DNA from: Streptomyces flaveolus
GTDB lineage: Bacteria; Actinomycetota; Actinomycetes; Streptomycetales; Streptomycetaceae
Assembly: GCF_014648815.1 (NCBI RefSeq)
Contig: NZ_BMRV01000020.1
Span: 1 to 64,000, forward strand
Direction: 5' to 3'
Length of the DNA stretch: 64,000 bases
The position numbers and the translations under genes are program-made. Within the stretch, counting starts at the first letter, position 1. Each line of letters begins with the position of its first letter. This document shows positions 7,899-16,212 of the stretch, in pieces. The notes below the pieces were generated by a model, which was given only the letters and a program-made list of their open reading frames with translations, ran no database searches and was not told the origin of the DNA.

Positions 7899-9291
7899 CA
7901 ACCCCGCCGCCCACCGGCCGCGCGCCGTCGTCCTCGGCGCCAGCGCGGCGGGCCTCTTCGCCGCCGCCGCGCTCACCGAGTTCGCGGACGTCACGGTCGT
8001 CGAGCGCGACGTCCTGCCCGAGGGGCCCGAGCCGCGCCGGGGCGTTCCGCAGGCCCGGCACGCGCACCTGGTGTGGAGCGGCGGTGTGCGGGCCCTGGGC
8101 GAGCTGCTGCCGGGGCTCGTCGACGACGTGGTGTGCCGGGGCGGGCGCCTGGTCCACATCATGGCCGACATGGTGTCCCGGGCCCCGAACGAGGTCTGGT
8201 TCCGCAGGTTCCTGGCGACCCACCACCGGAACCTGGTCTGCTCGCGCGACCTGCTGGACTCCGTCGTCCGCGACCACGTCCTCAAGAGCGAGCGGATCAC
8301 CCTGCGCCAGAACACCGCCGCCCTCGGCCTGGAGGGGGACGCCCGCCGCGTGAGCGGGGTCCGCGTCCGGGCCGGCGACGGCGAGCACGTGCTGGGCGCC
8401 GACCTCGTCGTGGACGCGACGGGACGCGGCTCCCGCGCCCCGCAGTGGCTCGTCGACCTGGGCCTGCCCCGGGTCACCGAGCGCGAGGTCGACGCCGGCC
8501 TCACCTACGCCACCCGCGTGTACCGCGCCCCCGGCACCACCGCCGACGGCGCCTTCCCGCTGATCAACGTGCAGGCCAACCCGGCCAAGGCGCCCGGGCG
8601 GGGCGGCGTCATCCTGCCCGTGGAGGGCGACCGGTGGATCGTCACCCTGGGCGGTACGCGGGGCGGCGAGCCCGGCGCCGACCCGGACGCCTTCGTGCCG
8701 TTCGCGCTCGGCCTCGCCGACCCGGTCATCGGCGAGCTGCTGCGGAACGCCGAACCGCTCGGCGACGTCACCGTCACCCGGAGCACCGCCAACCGGCGCC
8801 GCTACTACGAGAAGCTGAAGCGCCGGCCCGACGGCTTCGTCGTCCTCGGGGACGCCGTCGCCGGCTACAACCCCGTCTACGGGCACGGCCTGACCGTCGC
8901 CGCGCAGGGCGCCCTCGCCGTCCGTGACGTGCTGCGCCGCACCGACCTCACGGCGCCCGGAACGGCCGGTGCCCTGCAGCGCGCCGCGGCCCGCCCGGTC
9001 GCCGGCGCCTGGGACCTGGCCGTCGGCCAGGACGCCTTCTACCCGGGCGCCGCCGACACGCCGCCGACCGCGGTGGAAAGGCTCCTGGCCCGCTACGTCG
9101 ACCGGGCCGTCGCGACCGGCGCCCGCAGCCCGCGCGCCATGGGCGCCCTGCTCGACGTGATGAGCATGGAACGGCCCCCGACCCGGCTCTTCTCGCGGGA
9201 CATGCTGGTGCCCATGCTGTTCGGCCCGCGGAAGCCGCACCTCCAGGGCCCGCCGATCAGCGAGGCGGAACGCCGGGCGGCCCGCTCCTGA
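7891..9291 (+). CDS. FAD-dependent monooxygenase/oxidoreductase of the cassette
   Basis: 466 residues with a Rossmann FAD site at the N-terminus (VVLGASAAGLFAA, a GxSxxG variant), an ERD that would bind the ribose, and the group A hydroxylase motif GDAVAGYNPVYGHG around residue 330. The family includes squalene-epoxidase-like and halogenase-like enzymes; the halogenase WxWxIP motif is absent. The start overlaps the membrane protein stop by 8 bases. The substrate is unknown. Conserved coupling to a 7TM protein and an HExxH protein argues for a signalling or lipid-modification role rather than a normal biosynthetic step. Confidence 0.85.
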   Translation: MPSNPAAHRPRAVVLGASAAGLFAAAALTEFADVTVVERDVLPEGPEPRRGVPQARHAHLVWSGGVRALGELLPGLVDDVVCRGGRLVHIMADMVSRAPNEVWFRRFLATHHRNLVCSRDLLDSVVRDHVLKSERITLRQNTAALGLEGDARRVSGVRVRAGDGEHVLGADLVVDATGRGSRAPQWLVDLGLPRVTEREVDAGLTYATRVYRAPGTTADGAFPLINVQANPAKAPGRGGVILPVEGDRWIVTLGGTRGGEPGADPDAFVPFALGLADPVIGELLRNAEPLGDVTVTRSTANRRRYYEKLKRRPDGFVVLGDAVAGYNPVYGHGLTVAAQGALAVRDVLRRTDLTAPGTAGALQRAAARPVAGAWDLAVGQDAFYPGAADTPPTAVERLLARYVDRAVATGARSPRAMGALLDVMSMERPPTRLFSRDMLVPMLFGPRKPHLQGPPISEAERRAARS

Positions 9292-9306
9292 CCGTCCGGT
9301 GCCGCG

Positions 9307-9882
9307 TCACGTCAGCGGCAGGAGCTCCTCGTCGTCCAGCTCGCAGTGGTCGACGGTCTTGCCGGGCGCGTCGACCGCGAGGCGTACGCGGGTCGCGGTG
9401 CCGGCGGGGACGGTGGTCTCCTGGCGGGCGTCGTCGATCGTGACGTCGCCGCCGTCCTTGAAGAACACGGTGACGGCGAAGGTGTACTCGCGGTCGTTCG
9501 GGTTGGTGACCTCGACCGTGGCGTACGGGTCGTCCTCGGTCGCGCAGCTCACGAGCTCCACCGTGGCGGCCTCCAGGGCGCTGCCGCCGCTGTCGTCCCC
9601 GCTGCCGCCGCTGCCGGTGTCGGTGTCGTCGTCGTAGTCGGAGCCGGAGTGGCCGTAGCCGTAGCCGCCGCTGGTGCCGCTGCCGTAGGAGCCGTCGTCC
9701 TTGTAGACGTCGCCGTCCGACGAGGACGACGAACTGTCGTGGTCCTGGCTGCTGTTGCTGCAACCGCCGCCGTCACCACCGCCACCGTGGCCGTGGCCGC
9801 GTCCCGTCGAGAAGCCGGTCAGGCTGAGCACCACCAGTGCCGAGATCGCCGCATACCTGAAGGCCCGTCCCCGTGTCGTCAT
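9307..9882 (-). CDS. Secreted low-complexity protein next to afsK
   Basis: About 191 residues. Residues 1-25 look like a signal peptide (RYAAISALVVLSLTG). Then comes a Gly/Ser/Asp/Tyr-rich stretch of some 80 residues with poly-Ser and DDDTDTGSGG, and a C-terminal beta-rich domain of about 95 residues (ELVSCATEDDPYATVEVTN, FAVTVFFKDG, VDHCELDDEEL) with two Cys that may pair. There is no lipobox at the signal-peptide end. It occupies the place of the unknown gene between afsS and afsK in S. coelicolor. It is convergent with the cassette, with only 15 bases between stops and no clear terminator. Confidence 0.78.
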   Translation of the reverse strand: MTTRGRAFRYAAISALVVLSLTGFSTGRGHGHGGGGDGGGCSNSSQDHDSSSSSSDGDVYKDDGSYGSGTSGGYGYGHSGSDYDDDTDTGSGGSGDDSGGSALEAATVELVSCATEDDPYATVEVTNPNDREYTFAVTVFFKDGGDVTIDDARQETTVPAGTATRVRLAVDAPGKTVDHCELDDEELLPLT

Positions 9883-9971
9883 GGCCCCCACGCTAACCAG
9901 CCGCTGTCACGGCCATGTCACTGCCCTGCCACGGCCGGGCACGCAGTGTGACCGGGCCGGGGCGGACCGCG

Positions 9972-12347
9972 TCACGTCGTACGGGCCGTCCCCGTGCCCT
10001 TCTCCGCGTCCAGCGCGTACACGCAGCGGTCCTTGCTGCAGGCGTACACGATGCCGTCCCGCACGACCGGGGAGCCGGTGATCTCGCCGCCCGTCGCCAG
10101 CTTCCAGCGCAGGCGGCCGTCGTCGGCCTTCAGCGTGTACAGGAGGTGGTCGGTGGAGCCGAAGTGGATGCGGCCCTCGGCCACCGCGGGCGCGCCGACG
10201 ATCTCGCCGCCCGCCTGGAAGCGCCACTTGGGCGTGCCGGTGACGGCGTCCAAGGTGTACAGGCCCTTGCCACTGCCCACGTGGACGTGACCGGCGGCCA
10301 CCAGGACCGGGTCGGTGGAGGAGCGGCCCTCCGTCGCGATGCGCCAGCGGTCGCGGCCGTCGGTGGCGTCGAGGGCGTACACCGTGCCGAGGTAGTCGGC
10401 CAGGTAGACGCCGCCGCCGGTCACCGCGGGGCCCGGCACGAAGACCGGCGGGGAGAGGAAGACGGCCGGGGCCTCGAAGTGCCAGCGGACGTGTCCCGAG
10501 GTGACCTCCAGCGCGAGGACGCGGGTGCCGGCCGCGACGTACACGTAGCCGTCGGGCGCCTGGGCCAGGCGGACCGGCACGCCACCGCAGGAGGCCGCGT
10601 CGCCGATGGGGTACGACCAGCGCTCGTCGCCGGTACGGGCGTCCAGGGCGCGCAGCCGGGCGTCCTGCCAGACGTACACCGTGCCGTCGTGGACCGTGGC
10701 GCCCGCCTCCGGGGACTCGAAGTCGGTCTGGGCGCCGGTGATCTCCCACAGCTTCTGGCCGCCCGAGGCCTCCCAGGCCTGGACGCCGCCGCCGCGGGTG
10801 GCGGTGACGACCGTGCCCCGGTCGGCCTGGAGGGAGTAGACCCAGGCGTCCGTCTGGACGCGCCACAGGTCGGCGCCCTCCCGCGCGTCCAGGGCGAAGA
10901 GGGTCGGGCCGTCGGAGGCGTGGATACGGCCGTCCGCGACCGCCATCGACCAGGCCACGTCCCGGGTCTTGAAGCGGCGGCGTCCGGTGGCCACGTCCAG
11001 GGCGTGGACCTCGAAGGAGGTGACGTAGACCAGGTCCCCGTCGACGGACGGCGTGCCCCAGACGTCGTTGGACATGCGGAAACGCCAGGGGCGCCAGCCG
11101 CTCGCCGCCGCCTCGGGAGGCGTCGCGGGGGCGGCCGGTGCCGGTACGGCCGGGTCGGCGCCGTTGACGCCGGGGCGCGGCCGGGACCAGGAGGCGGCGA
11201 GGGCGGACTCCGGCGGGGGCGGGGCGACGGCGGCGGCGCGCATGTCGGCGACGCGCGGGCCGGGCCCGATGGGCACCGCGGCGCCGGCCAGCTGGACGGG
11301 CCCGGTGTCCGGGGCGCCGACGGGCACGGGCGCCGGGACGACGGGGTCACGCGAGGGCGGGGGCGGCAGCGGGGGCGCCGGCACGGCGGGCCGGGCACCG
11401 CCCGAGCCGCCGCTGCGCCCGCCGGCCGTCACCGCGGGGCGGGTCGTGGTGCGGCCGCCGCGCCGTCCCTCGATCAGCCCCACCGCCCGTTCGGGCAGCC
11501 ACGCCGACGCCGTACCGCTGTCGTCGGAGCCGGAGCCGAACAGGTGGGGGGCGAGCTGGGACTGGAGATCGGCGGGGTTGGGGCGGGCCGTCGCGTCCAT
11601 CTGCATGCACGACTCGATGAGCGGACGCAGTTCGTCCGGGAGGCCCTCCAGGTCGGGGCCCTCGCGCAGCAGCATGAAGACGGTCTCGACCGGGTTGGCC
11701 CCGTGGAAGGGCGGGTGCCCGGTGGCGGCGAAGACCAGCATGGAGCCGAGCGAGAACACGTCGCTGGCGCCGGTGACGCTGCGCGAGTCCTTCGCCTGCT
11801 CCGGGGACATGTACGCGGGGGTGCCGACGGCGACGTTCGTCATGGTCAGACGGGTGTTCGAGACACCGGAGGCGATGCCGAAGTCGATCACCCGGGGGCC
11901 GTCCTCGACGACGAGGACGTTGGACGGCTTGAGGTCGCGGTGGACGAGTCCGGCGCCGTGGATCGACTGGAGCGCCTCCGCGACGCCCGCCGCCAGCCAG
12001 CGCACGGCCTGGGCCGGCAGCGGCCCGCACTCGTTCACTATTTCCTCGAGGGAGGGCGCCGGGACGTACGCGGTGGCCAGCCACGGCACGGCGGCCCGGG
12101 GGTCGGCGTCGACCACGGCCGCCGTGTAGAAGCCGGAGACCGCGCGGGCGGCCTCCACCTCGCGCGTGAAGCGGACGCGGAACAGCTGGTCCTCGGCGAG
12201 TTCCGTCCGCACCGTCTTGATCGCCACGCGCCGGCCGGACGCCGAGCGCGCCAGATAGACCAGCCCCATGCCGCCGGCGCCGAGCCGCCCCAGCACCTCG
12301 AACGGCCCGATCCGCCGCGGATCGTGCTGCGTCAGCTGATCCACCAC
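9972..12347 (-). CDS. afsK: AfsK, Ser/Thr protein kinase with PQQ-type beta-propeller
   Basis: 791 residues. The kinase domain (about 13-275) is complete: glycine loop GRLGAGGMG (20-28), Lys44, HRDLKPSN with Asp138, DFG at 155-157, GTPAYMSPEQ. Counting from the GTG at 12347, the activation-loop Thr falls at 168, the number reported for S. coelicolor AfsK autophosphorylation, which supports this start; GGGGAGGT precedes it. A Pro/Ala-rich linker leads to a PQQ-like propeller (about 430-785) with repeated W/DxxxG units such as VYALDA. No membrane helix is visible. AfsK phosphorylates AfsR and, at hyphal tips, DivIVA. The propeller is the likely ligand sensor. Confidence 0.95.
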   Translation of the reverse strand: MVDQLTQHDPRRIGPFEVLGRLGAGGMGLVYLARSASGRRVAIKTVRTELAEDQLFRVRFTREVEAARAVSGFYTAAVVDADPRAAVPWLATAYVPAPSLEEIVNECGPLPAQAVRWLAAGVAEALQSIHGAGLVHRDLKPSNVLVVEDGPRVIDFGIASGVSNTRLTMTNVAVGTPAYMSPEQAKDSRSVTGASDVFSLGSMLVFAATGHPPFHGANPVETVFMLLREGPDLEGLPDELRPLIESCMQMDATARPNPADLQSQLAPHLFGSGSDDSGTASAWLPERAVGLIEGRRGGRTTTRPAVTAGGRSGGSGGARPAVPAPPLPPPPSRDPVVPAPVPVGAPDTGPVQLAGAAVPIGPGPRVADMRAAAVAPPPPESALAASWSRPRPGVNGADPAVPAPAAPATPPEAAASGWRPWRFRMSNDVWGTPSVDGDLVYVTSFEVHALDVATGRRRFKTRDVAWSMAVADGRIHASDGPTLFALDAREGADLWRVQTDAWVYSLQADRGTVVTATRGGGVQAWEASGGQKLWEITGAQTDFESPEAGATVHDGTVYVWQDARLRALDARTGDERWSYPIGDAASCGGVPVRLAQAPDGYVYVAAGTRVLALEVTSGHVRWHFEAPAVFLSPPVFVPGPAVTGGGVYLADYLGTVYALDATDGRDRWRIATEGRSSTDPVLVAAGHVHVGSGKGLYTLDAVTGTPKWRFQAGGEIVGAPAVAEGRIHFGSTDHLLYTLKADDGRLRWKLATGGEITGSPVVRDGIVYACSKDRCVYALDAEKGTGTARTT

Positions 12348-12547
12348 TTGCCTGCCACCTCCCCGTACGAGCCGCGCCACCCACATATGTACGCGACCGA
12401 CGTGCAGCGTCTCACCACCGCACCGCCGCGGCGGCACACACCCCGATTCTTCCTGTCCGAGGCGCTGGTGGCGAACCCTGGGACAATCGGGGTGTCACGC
12501 CCCAATCCCGGGCGAACGCCCACCCCGGTGCGGTGTCGCGGCGGCCC

Positions 12548-13306
12548 TCAGCGCTGGAGCACCGCGAAGGACGCCCCCTGGCCGTCCGAGACGACGGCCA
12601 CCCGCCCGTACGACGTCTCGAACGGCGGCACCCGCACCCGCCCGCCGAGCCGGGCCACCGTGCCGAGCGCCGCCTCGCAGTCCTCGACCCGGAAGTGCAC
12701 GAGGAAGTGCGGCGGCATCTCGGCGGGGAAGACGTCGGTCACCGCGGCGCGGCCCACGTCGGGCGCGGCGCCGGGGCCGAAGAGGGCGTCGTGGAACAGG
12801 TCGCCGTAGAAGGCGTTGGCGGCCTCGGTGTCGCGGGTGTACAGCTCGGCCCAGGCGAAGGTGCCCGGCTCGTGCCGCCTGCCGAAGCCGGCGAAGGCAC
12901 TCCCGCCGGTGCCGGAGGCCGGTTGCCACAGGGCGAAGACGGCGCCCTGGGGGTCGGTGACGAGTGCGGCCGTGCCCAGTCCGTCGACCGGCCCGGGCGG
13001 CGTGACGATCTGCCCGCCGGCCTCCCGGATCCGCGCGGCCAGCGCGGCGGCGTCCCGGGCGGCGAAGTACACCGTCCACACGGTGGGCATCCGGCCGTCC
13101 GTCTTGGGGACCAGCGCGGCGACGGGCTCACCGTCCAGCCGGGCCCAGGCGGAGGCGTCGGGCCCCGTCTCGTCGAAGGTCCACCCGAAGAGCTCGCCGT
13201 AGAAGCGCTTGCCCGCCGGGACGTCGGAGAGCTGTGCGTCCACCCAGCAGGGGACGCCTTCTGCGTACACGGACGCCCTCCGGGCGGATGCACCGTTTTC
13301 GGCCAT
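12548..13306 (-). CDS. kbpA: Two-domain VOC (glyoxalase-fold) protein, probable KbpA
   Basis: 252 residues formed by two vicinal-oxygen-chelate domains (about 10-122 and 130-250), each beginning with a PCWVDAQL/FAWAELYT-type strand and containing FYG(E/D)LF. The same architecture occurs in actinobacterial 27 kDa antigen-like proteins. The gene lies upstream of afsK on the same strand with a 200-base gap. Its size and place match what I recall of KbpA, the S. coelicolor protein that binds AfsK and inhibits its autophosphorylation; that assignment is from memory. An enzymatic role cannot be excluded, though metal ligands are not clearly conserved. It is divergent from the TetR gene at 13429. 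Confidence 0.72.
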   Translation of the reverse strand: MAENGASARRASVYAEGVPCWVDAQLSDVPAGKRFYGELFGWTFDETGPDASAWARLDGEPVAALVPKTDGRMPTVWTVYFAARDAAALAARIREAGGQIVTPPGPVDGLGTAALVTDPQGAVFALWQPASGTGGSAFAGFGRRHEPGTFAWAELYTRDTEAANAFYGDLFHDALFGPGAAPDVGRAAVTDVFPAEMPPHFLVHFRVEDCEAALGTVARLGGRVRVPPFETSYGRVAVVSDGQGASFAVLQR

Positions 13307-13428
13307 GTCGCCAACGTAACCGCGTCGCGCGCACCGCGCAGACCAGGCACAGCAGCCACTCTGCGCCCGCGCACCCCATTTGCAGTCGGCCGAATCGCGC
13401 CGGGAACGCCCGTCGGTAAGCTGACGGC

Positions 13429-14076
13429 ATGACAGGACAAGTGCGCACCGTTGACGGCCGCGTGGCCGGTCGACGCGGGCAGGCGACCCGGCAGAAACTG
13501 CTCGACTGCTTGGGCGACATGCTGAGCTCCTCCCCGTACCGGGACGTCAAGGTCATCGATGTCGCCCGGAAGGCAGGCACGTCGCCCGCGACCTTCTACC
13601 AGTACTTTCCGGACGTCGAGGGAGCCGTTCTGGAGATCGCCGAGCAGACGGCCGCCGAGAGTTCCGGCCTGGCCGAGCTGGCGGCGGGCCGCTCCTGGGT
13701 CGGCAAGTCCGGCTGGCAGACGGCGCAGGAACTGGTCGACGGGTTCCTGGAGTTCTGGCGGAAGAACGACGCGATCCTCCGGGTGGTCGACCTGGGCGCC
13801 GCGGAGGGCGACAAGCGGTTCTACAAGCTCCGGATGAAGATCCTGAACTCGGTGAACACGGCCCTCGCGGACTCCGTCGCCGAACTGCAGGCCAAGGGCA
13901 AGGTCGACAAGGACGTGAACCCGGCGGCGATCGCCGGTTCGCTGGTCACGATGCTCTCGGCCGTCGCCTCCCACCAGAAGGGCTTCACGTCCTGGGGCGT
14001 GAAGCAGGCCGAACTCAAGCCGAACCTGGCCCTGTTGATGTACCTGGGCATCACCGGCAAGAAGCCCACGAAGTAG
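13429..14076 (+). CDS. TetR-family regulator
   Basis: 215 residues. The N-terminal HTH covers about residues 18-65 (TRQKLLDCLGDML ... VARKAGTSPATFYQYF), followed by an all-helical ligand-binding domain ending KKPTK. The basic extension QVRTVDGRVAGRRGQ before the HTH is unusual in charge. It is divergent from the kbpA-like gene with a 122-base shared promoter region, so it may control that gene and hence the AfsK pathway. The ligand is unknown. Confidence 0.9.
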   Translation: MTGQVRTVDGRVAGRRGQATRQKLLDCLGDMLSSSPYRDVKVIDVARKAGTSPATFYQYFPDVEGAVLEIAEQTAAESSGLAELAAGRSWVGKSGWQTAQELVDGFLEFWRKNDAILRVVDLGAAEGDKRFYKLRMKILNSVNTALADSVAELQAKGKVDKDVNPAAIAGSLVTMLSAVASHQKGFTSWGVKQAELKPNLALLMYLGITGKKPTK

Positions 14077-14316
14077 CGCGCCCGACCGGTACGCGGCAGC
14101 CTGTCATCCCTGCCCGATCCGCCACGCCCCGCCCCTCGGACGCCCTCACCCACGTCGGTGACTCCCCCACCCCCGCTCCTCCCCGTCTCCTTCCCCCAGG
14201 CACCCACCCGCCGCCGTCGACCGGCCCGCAGGGGAACAACCGCCCGCCCGTCCGGTGTTGCGACCGGTGCAGGACCCGAACAGCCGGACGCCCGAACGCC
14301 GTTGGAGGAGACCGGA

Positions 14317-14742
14317 ATGGCCCTGACCCGTGAAGAGCGTGAGCAGTTCCTGGCAGAACCCCACATCGCCGCGCTGGCGGTGGACGCGGGAGCCGGCCGC
14401 GCCCCGCTGACCGTGCCGATCTGGTACCAGTACGAGGCGGGCGGCGACGTCTGGATCATGACCGGGCTCGACAGCCGCAAGAACGAGCTGATCAAGGCGG
14501 CCGGCCGGTTCTCCCTCATGGTCGACCGGCTGGAGCCGACCATCCGGTACGTGTCGGTGGAGGGCCCGGTCGTCGAGACGGCCCCCGCGACCGTCGAGCT
14601 GCTGCGGGAGATGTCCGCCCGGTACCTCCCGGCCGAGAAGGTCGACGGCTACGTCGACTTCGCCTGGAAGAACCACGGCGAGCAGGTCGTCGTCCGGATG
14701 CGGCCCGAGCGCTGGGTGTCCTCCGACCTCGGCCAGGTGTGA
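14317..14742 (+). CDS. Pyridoxamine 5'-phosphate oxidase-family flavin/F420-binding protein
   Basis: 141 residues with the split barrel of the PNPOx-like family (AALAVDAGAGRAPLTVPIWY, LIKAAGRFSLMVDR, YVSVEGPVVE). Family members bind FMN, F420 or heme and carry out diverse reductions. GGAGGAG lies 8 bases before the ATG at 14317, which is preferred to upstream in-frame starts. The next gene is also PNPOx-like but of another subgroup, so the two may have related but distinct cofactors. Confidence 0.85.
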   Translation: MALTREEREQFLAEPHIAALAVDAGAGRAPLTVPIWYQYEAGGDVWIMTGLDSRKNELIKAAGRFSLMVDRLEPTIRYVSVEGPVVETAPATVELLREMSARYLPAEKVDGYVDFAWKNHGEQVVVRMRPERWVSSDLGQV

Positions 14743-14794
14743 ACCGTACGGGGAACGCCCCTCCCCCGGCCCGTCACCACGTGACAATCGGGGC

Positions 14795-15460
14795 ATGGAA
14801 ACCGATCTTCACGAGCTGCTGAGGTCACTGCGGGTCTGGGACCCGGCGGTCACCGAGCTGCCCCCGTTCGACCCGGCCACCGCGCCCGGCGACCCGCTGC
14901 CGCTGTTCACCCGGTGGCTCGCCGAGGCGGTCGCGGCCGGCCAGAGCGAACCGCACACCGTGTCCCTGGCGACGGCCGATGCCGAGGGGTGGCCGGACGT
15001 ACGGATCGTGATGCTGCACGGCGCGGACGCGGACGGCTGGTCCTTCGCCACGCACGCCGACAGCCGCAAGGGCCGCCACCTCGCCGCCCGGCCGTACGCC
15101 GCGCTCGTCTTCTACTGGCCGGTGCTGGGCCGCCAGGTGCGGGTCCGCGGCCCGGTCGCCGTCGCCCCGGCCGAGGAGGCGCGGGCCGACCTGCGCGCCC
15201 GGTCGACCGGCGCGCTGGCCGCCGCCCTCACCGGCCGGCAGAGCGCGCCGCTGAGCTCGCCGGAGGAGTTGGCGCGCGCCTCCGAGGCGGCCTGGGAACA
15301 GGCGGGGCGGGAGCCGGACGCGCCCGTCCCGTCCTGGACGCTGTACCGGCTACGGCCGCAGGAGGTGGAGTTCTTCCAGGGCGACGCCCGGCGCCGCCAC
15401 GTGCGCCTCTCCTACCGGCGGACGGAGGAGGGCTGGCGCACGCAGCTGCTGTGGCCGTGA
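14795..15460 (+). CDS. PdxH-like pyridoxal/pyridoxamine 5'-phosphate oxidase homologue
   Basis: 221 residues with the PdxH arrangement: N-terminal helix, VSLATADAEGWPDVRIVMLHG, FATHADSRKGRHL, LVFYWPVLGRQVRVRGP and the C-terminal VEFFQGDARRRHVRL. FMN-binding Arg and Lys are present. The window has a second, more canonical pdxH at 42659, so this copy may oxidise another substrate or act under other conditions. It lies 52 bases after another PNPOx-fold gene. Confidence 0.85.
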   Translation: METDLHELLRSLRVWDPAVTELPPFDPATAPGDPLPLFTRWLAEAVAAGQSEPHTVSLATADAEGWPDVRIVMLHGADADGWSFATHADSRKGRHLAARPYAALVFYWPVLGRQVRVRGPVAVAPAEEARADLRARSTGALAAALTGRQSAPLSSPEELARASEAAWEQAGREPDAPVPSWTLYRLRPQEVEFFQGDARRRHVRLSYRRTEEGWRTQLLWP

Positions 15461-15482
15461 GCGGAACACCGGCGGCGAGCGG

Positions 15483-16094
15483 TCACCGCACGCCGGGAGC
15501 GGCCGGCTCGGCGTCGGTCGCCAGCCGGGCGTGCAGGTGCGCGTCCCGGAACGCGTCGCGCCGGTCGGCCTCGAACATGGCCCCGCGCATCGTGCCCTCG
15601 CAGACGTACCCGCACCGCTCGGCGACCCGGCAGGAGGCGTCGTGGCCCAGCGCGTGGCCCAGTTCCAGGCGGTGGAGGCCGAGTTCGGCGAAGGCCCAGC
15701 GCGACGCGAGGAGCAGGGCGCGGGTGGCGACGCCCCGGCCGCGGGCCTCGGGCAGCACCCAGTAGCCGACGTGGGCCTGCCGCAGGGGCAGGTTGATCTC
15801 GTTGACGCCGATGTGCCCGAGCGTCGTGCCGTCCGCCCCGTCCGTGATCCGGAACGACGCGGACCTGCCCTCTCCGGCGTCCCGTGCCCGCGCGCGCAGC
15901 GACTCGCGGGCCGCCCTGACGTCGGTCACCGGCCTCAGCGGCGTGTTCCAGCGTCGGAAGTCGGGATCGAGGCAGCCGCGCAGCCACGTCTGCACGTCGG
16001 CGTCGCTGCCGGCGTCCCAGGCACGGAGGCGCAGGCCGTGCCCACGCGGTTCGGTGACGGAGGGGGCGAGGGTGCGTATACGTGTGGGGGCCAT
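15483..16094 (-). CDS. GNAT acetyltransferase, RimJ/RimL type
   Basis: 203 residues. The RimJ-like features are RLRAWDAGSDADVQTWL at the start, acetyl-CoA loop LPEARGRGVATRALLL, the helix RWAFAELGLHRLELGHA, and CEGTMRGAMFE near the end. Such enzymes acetylate N-termini of ribosomal or other proteins, or small molecules. The ATG at 16094 is taken because the protein aligns from there; the ribosome binding site is weak. It converges on the PdxH-like gene and is divergent from the FAD oxidoreductase. Confidence 0.85.
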   Translation of the reverse strand: MAPTRIRTLAPSVTEPRGHGLRLRAWDAGSDADVQTWLRGCLDPDFRRWNTPLRPVTDVRAARESLRARARDAGEGRSASFRITDGADGTTLGHIGVNEINLPLRQAHVGYWVLPEARGRGVATRALLLASRWAFAELGLHRLELGHALGHDASCRVAERCGYVCEGTMRGAMFEADRRDAFRDAHLHARLATDAEPAAPGVR

Positions 16095-16212
16095 CTGTCC
16101 ATTCAAGCCGAACGGGGGCCGGCGGGGCCCGCGGGTTTTCCCGTGACCAATCCGCAACCGATTCCGGTCTTGACCGAGACCCATCAAGCGGGGCCGGGAT
16201 TACGCTCGCCGC

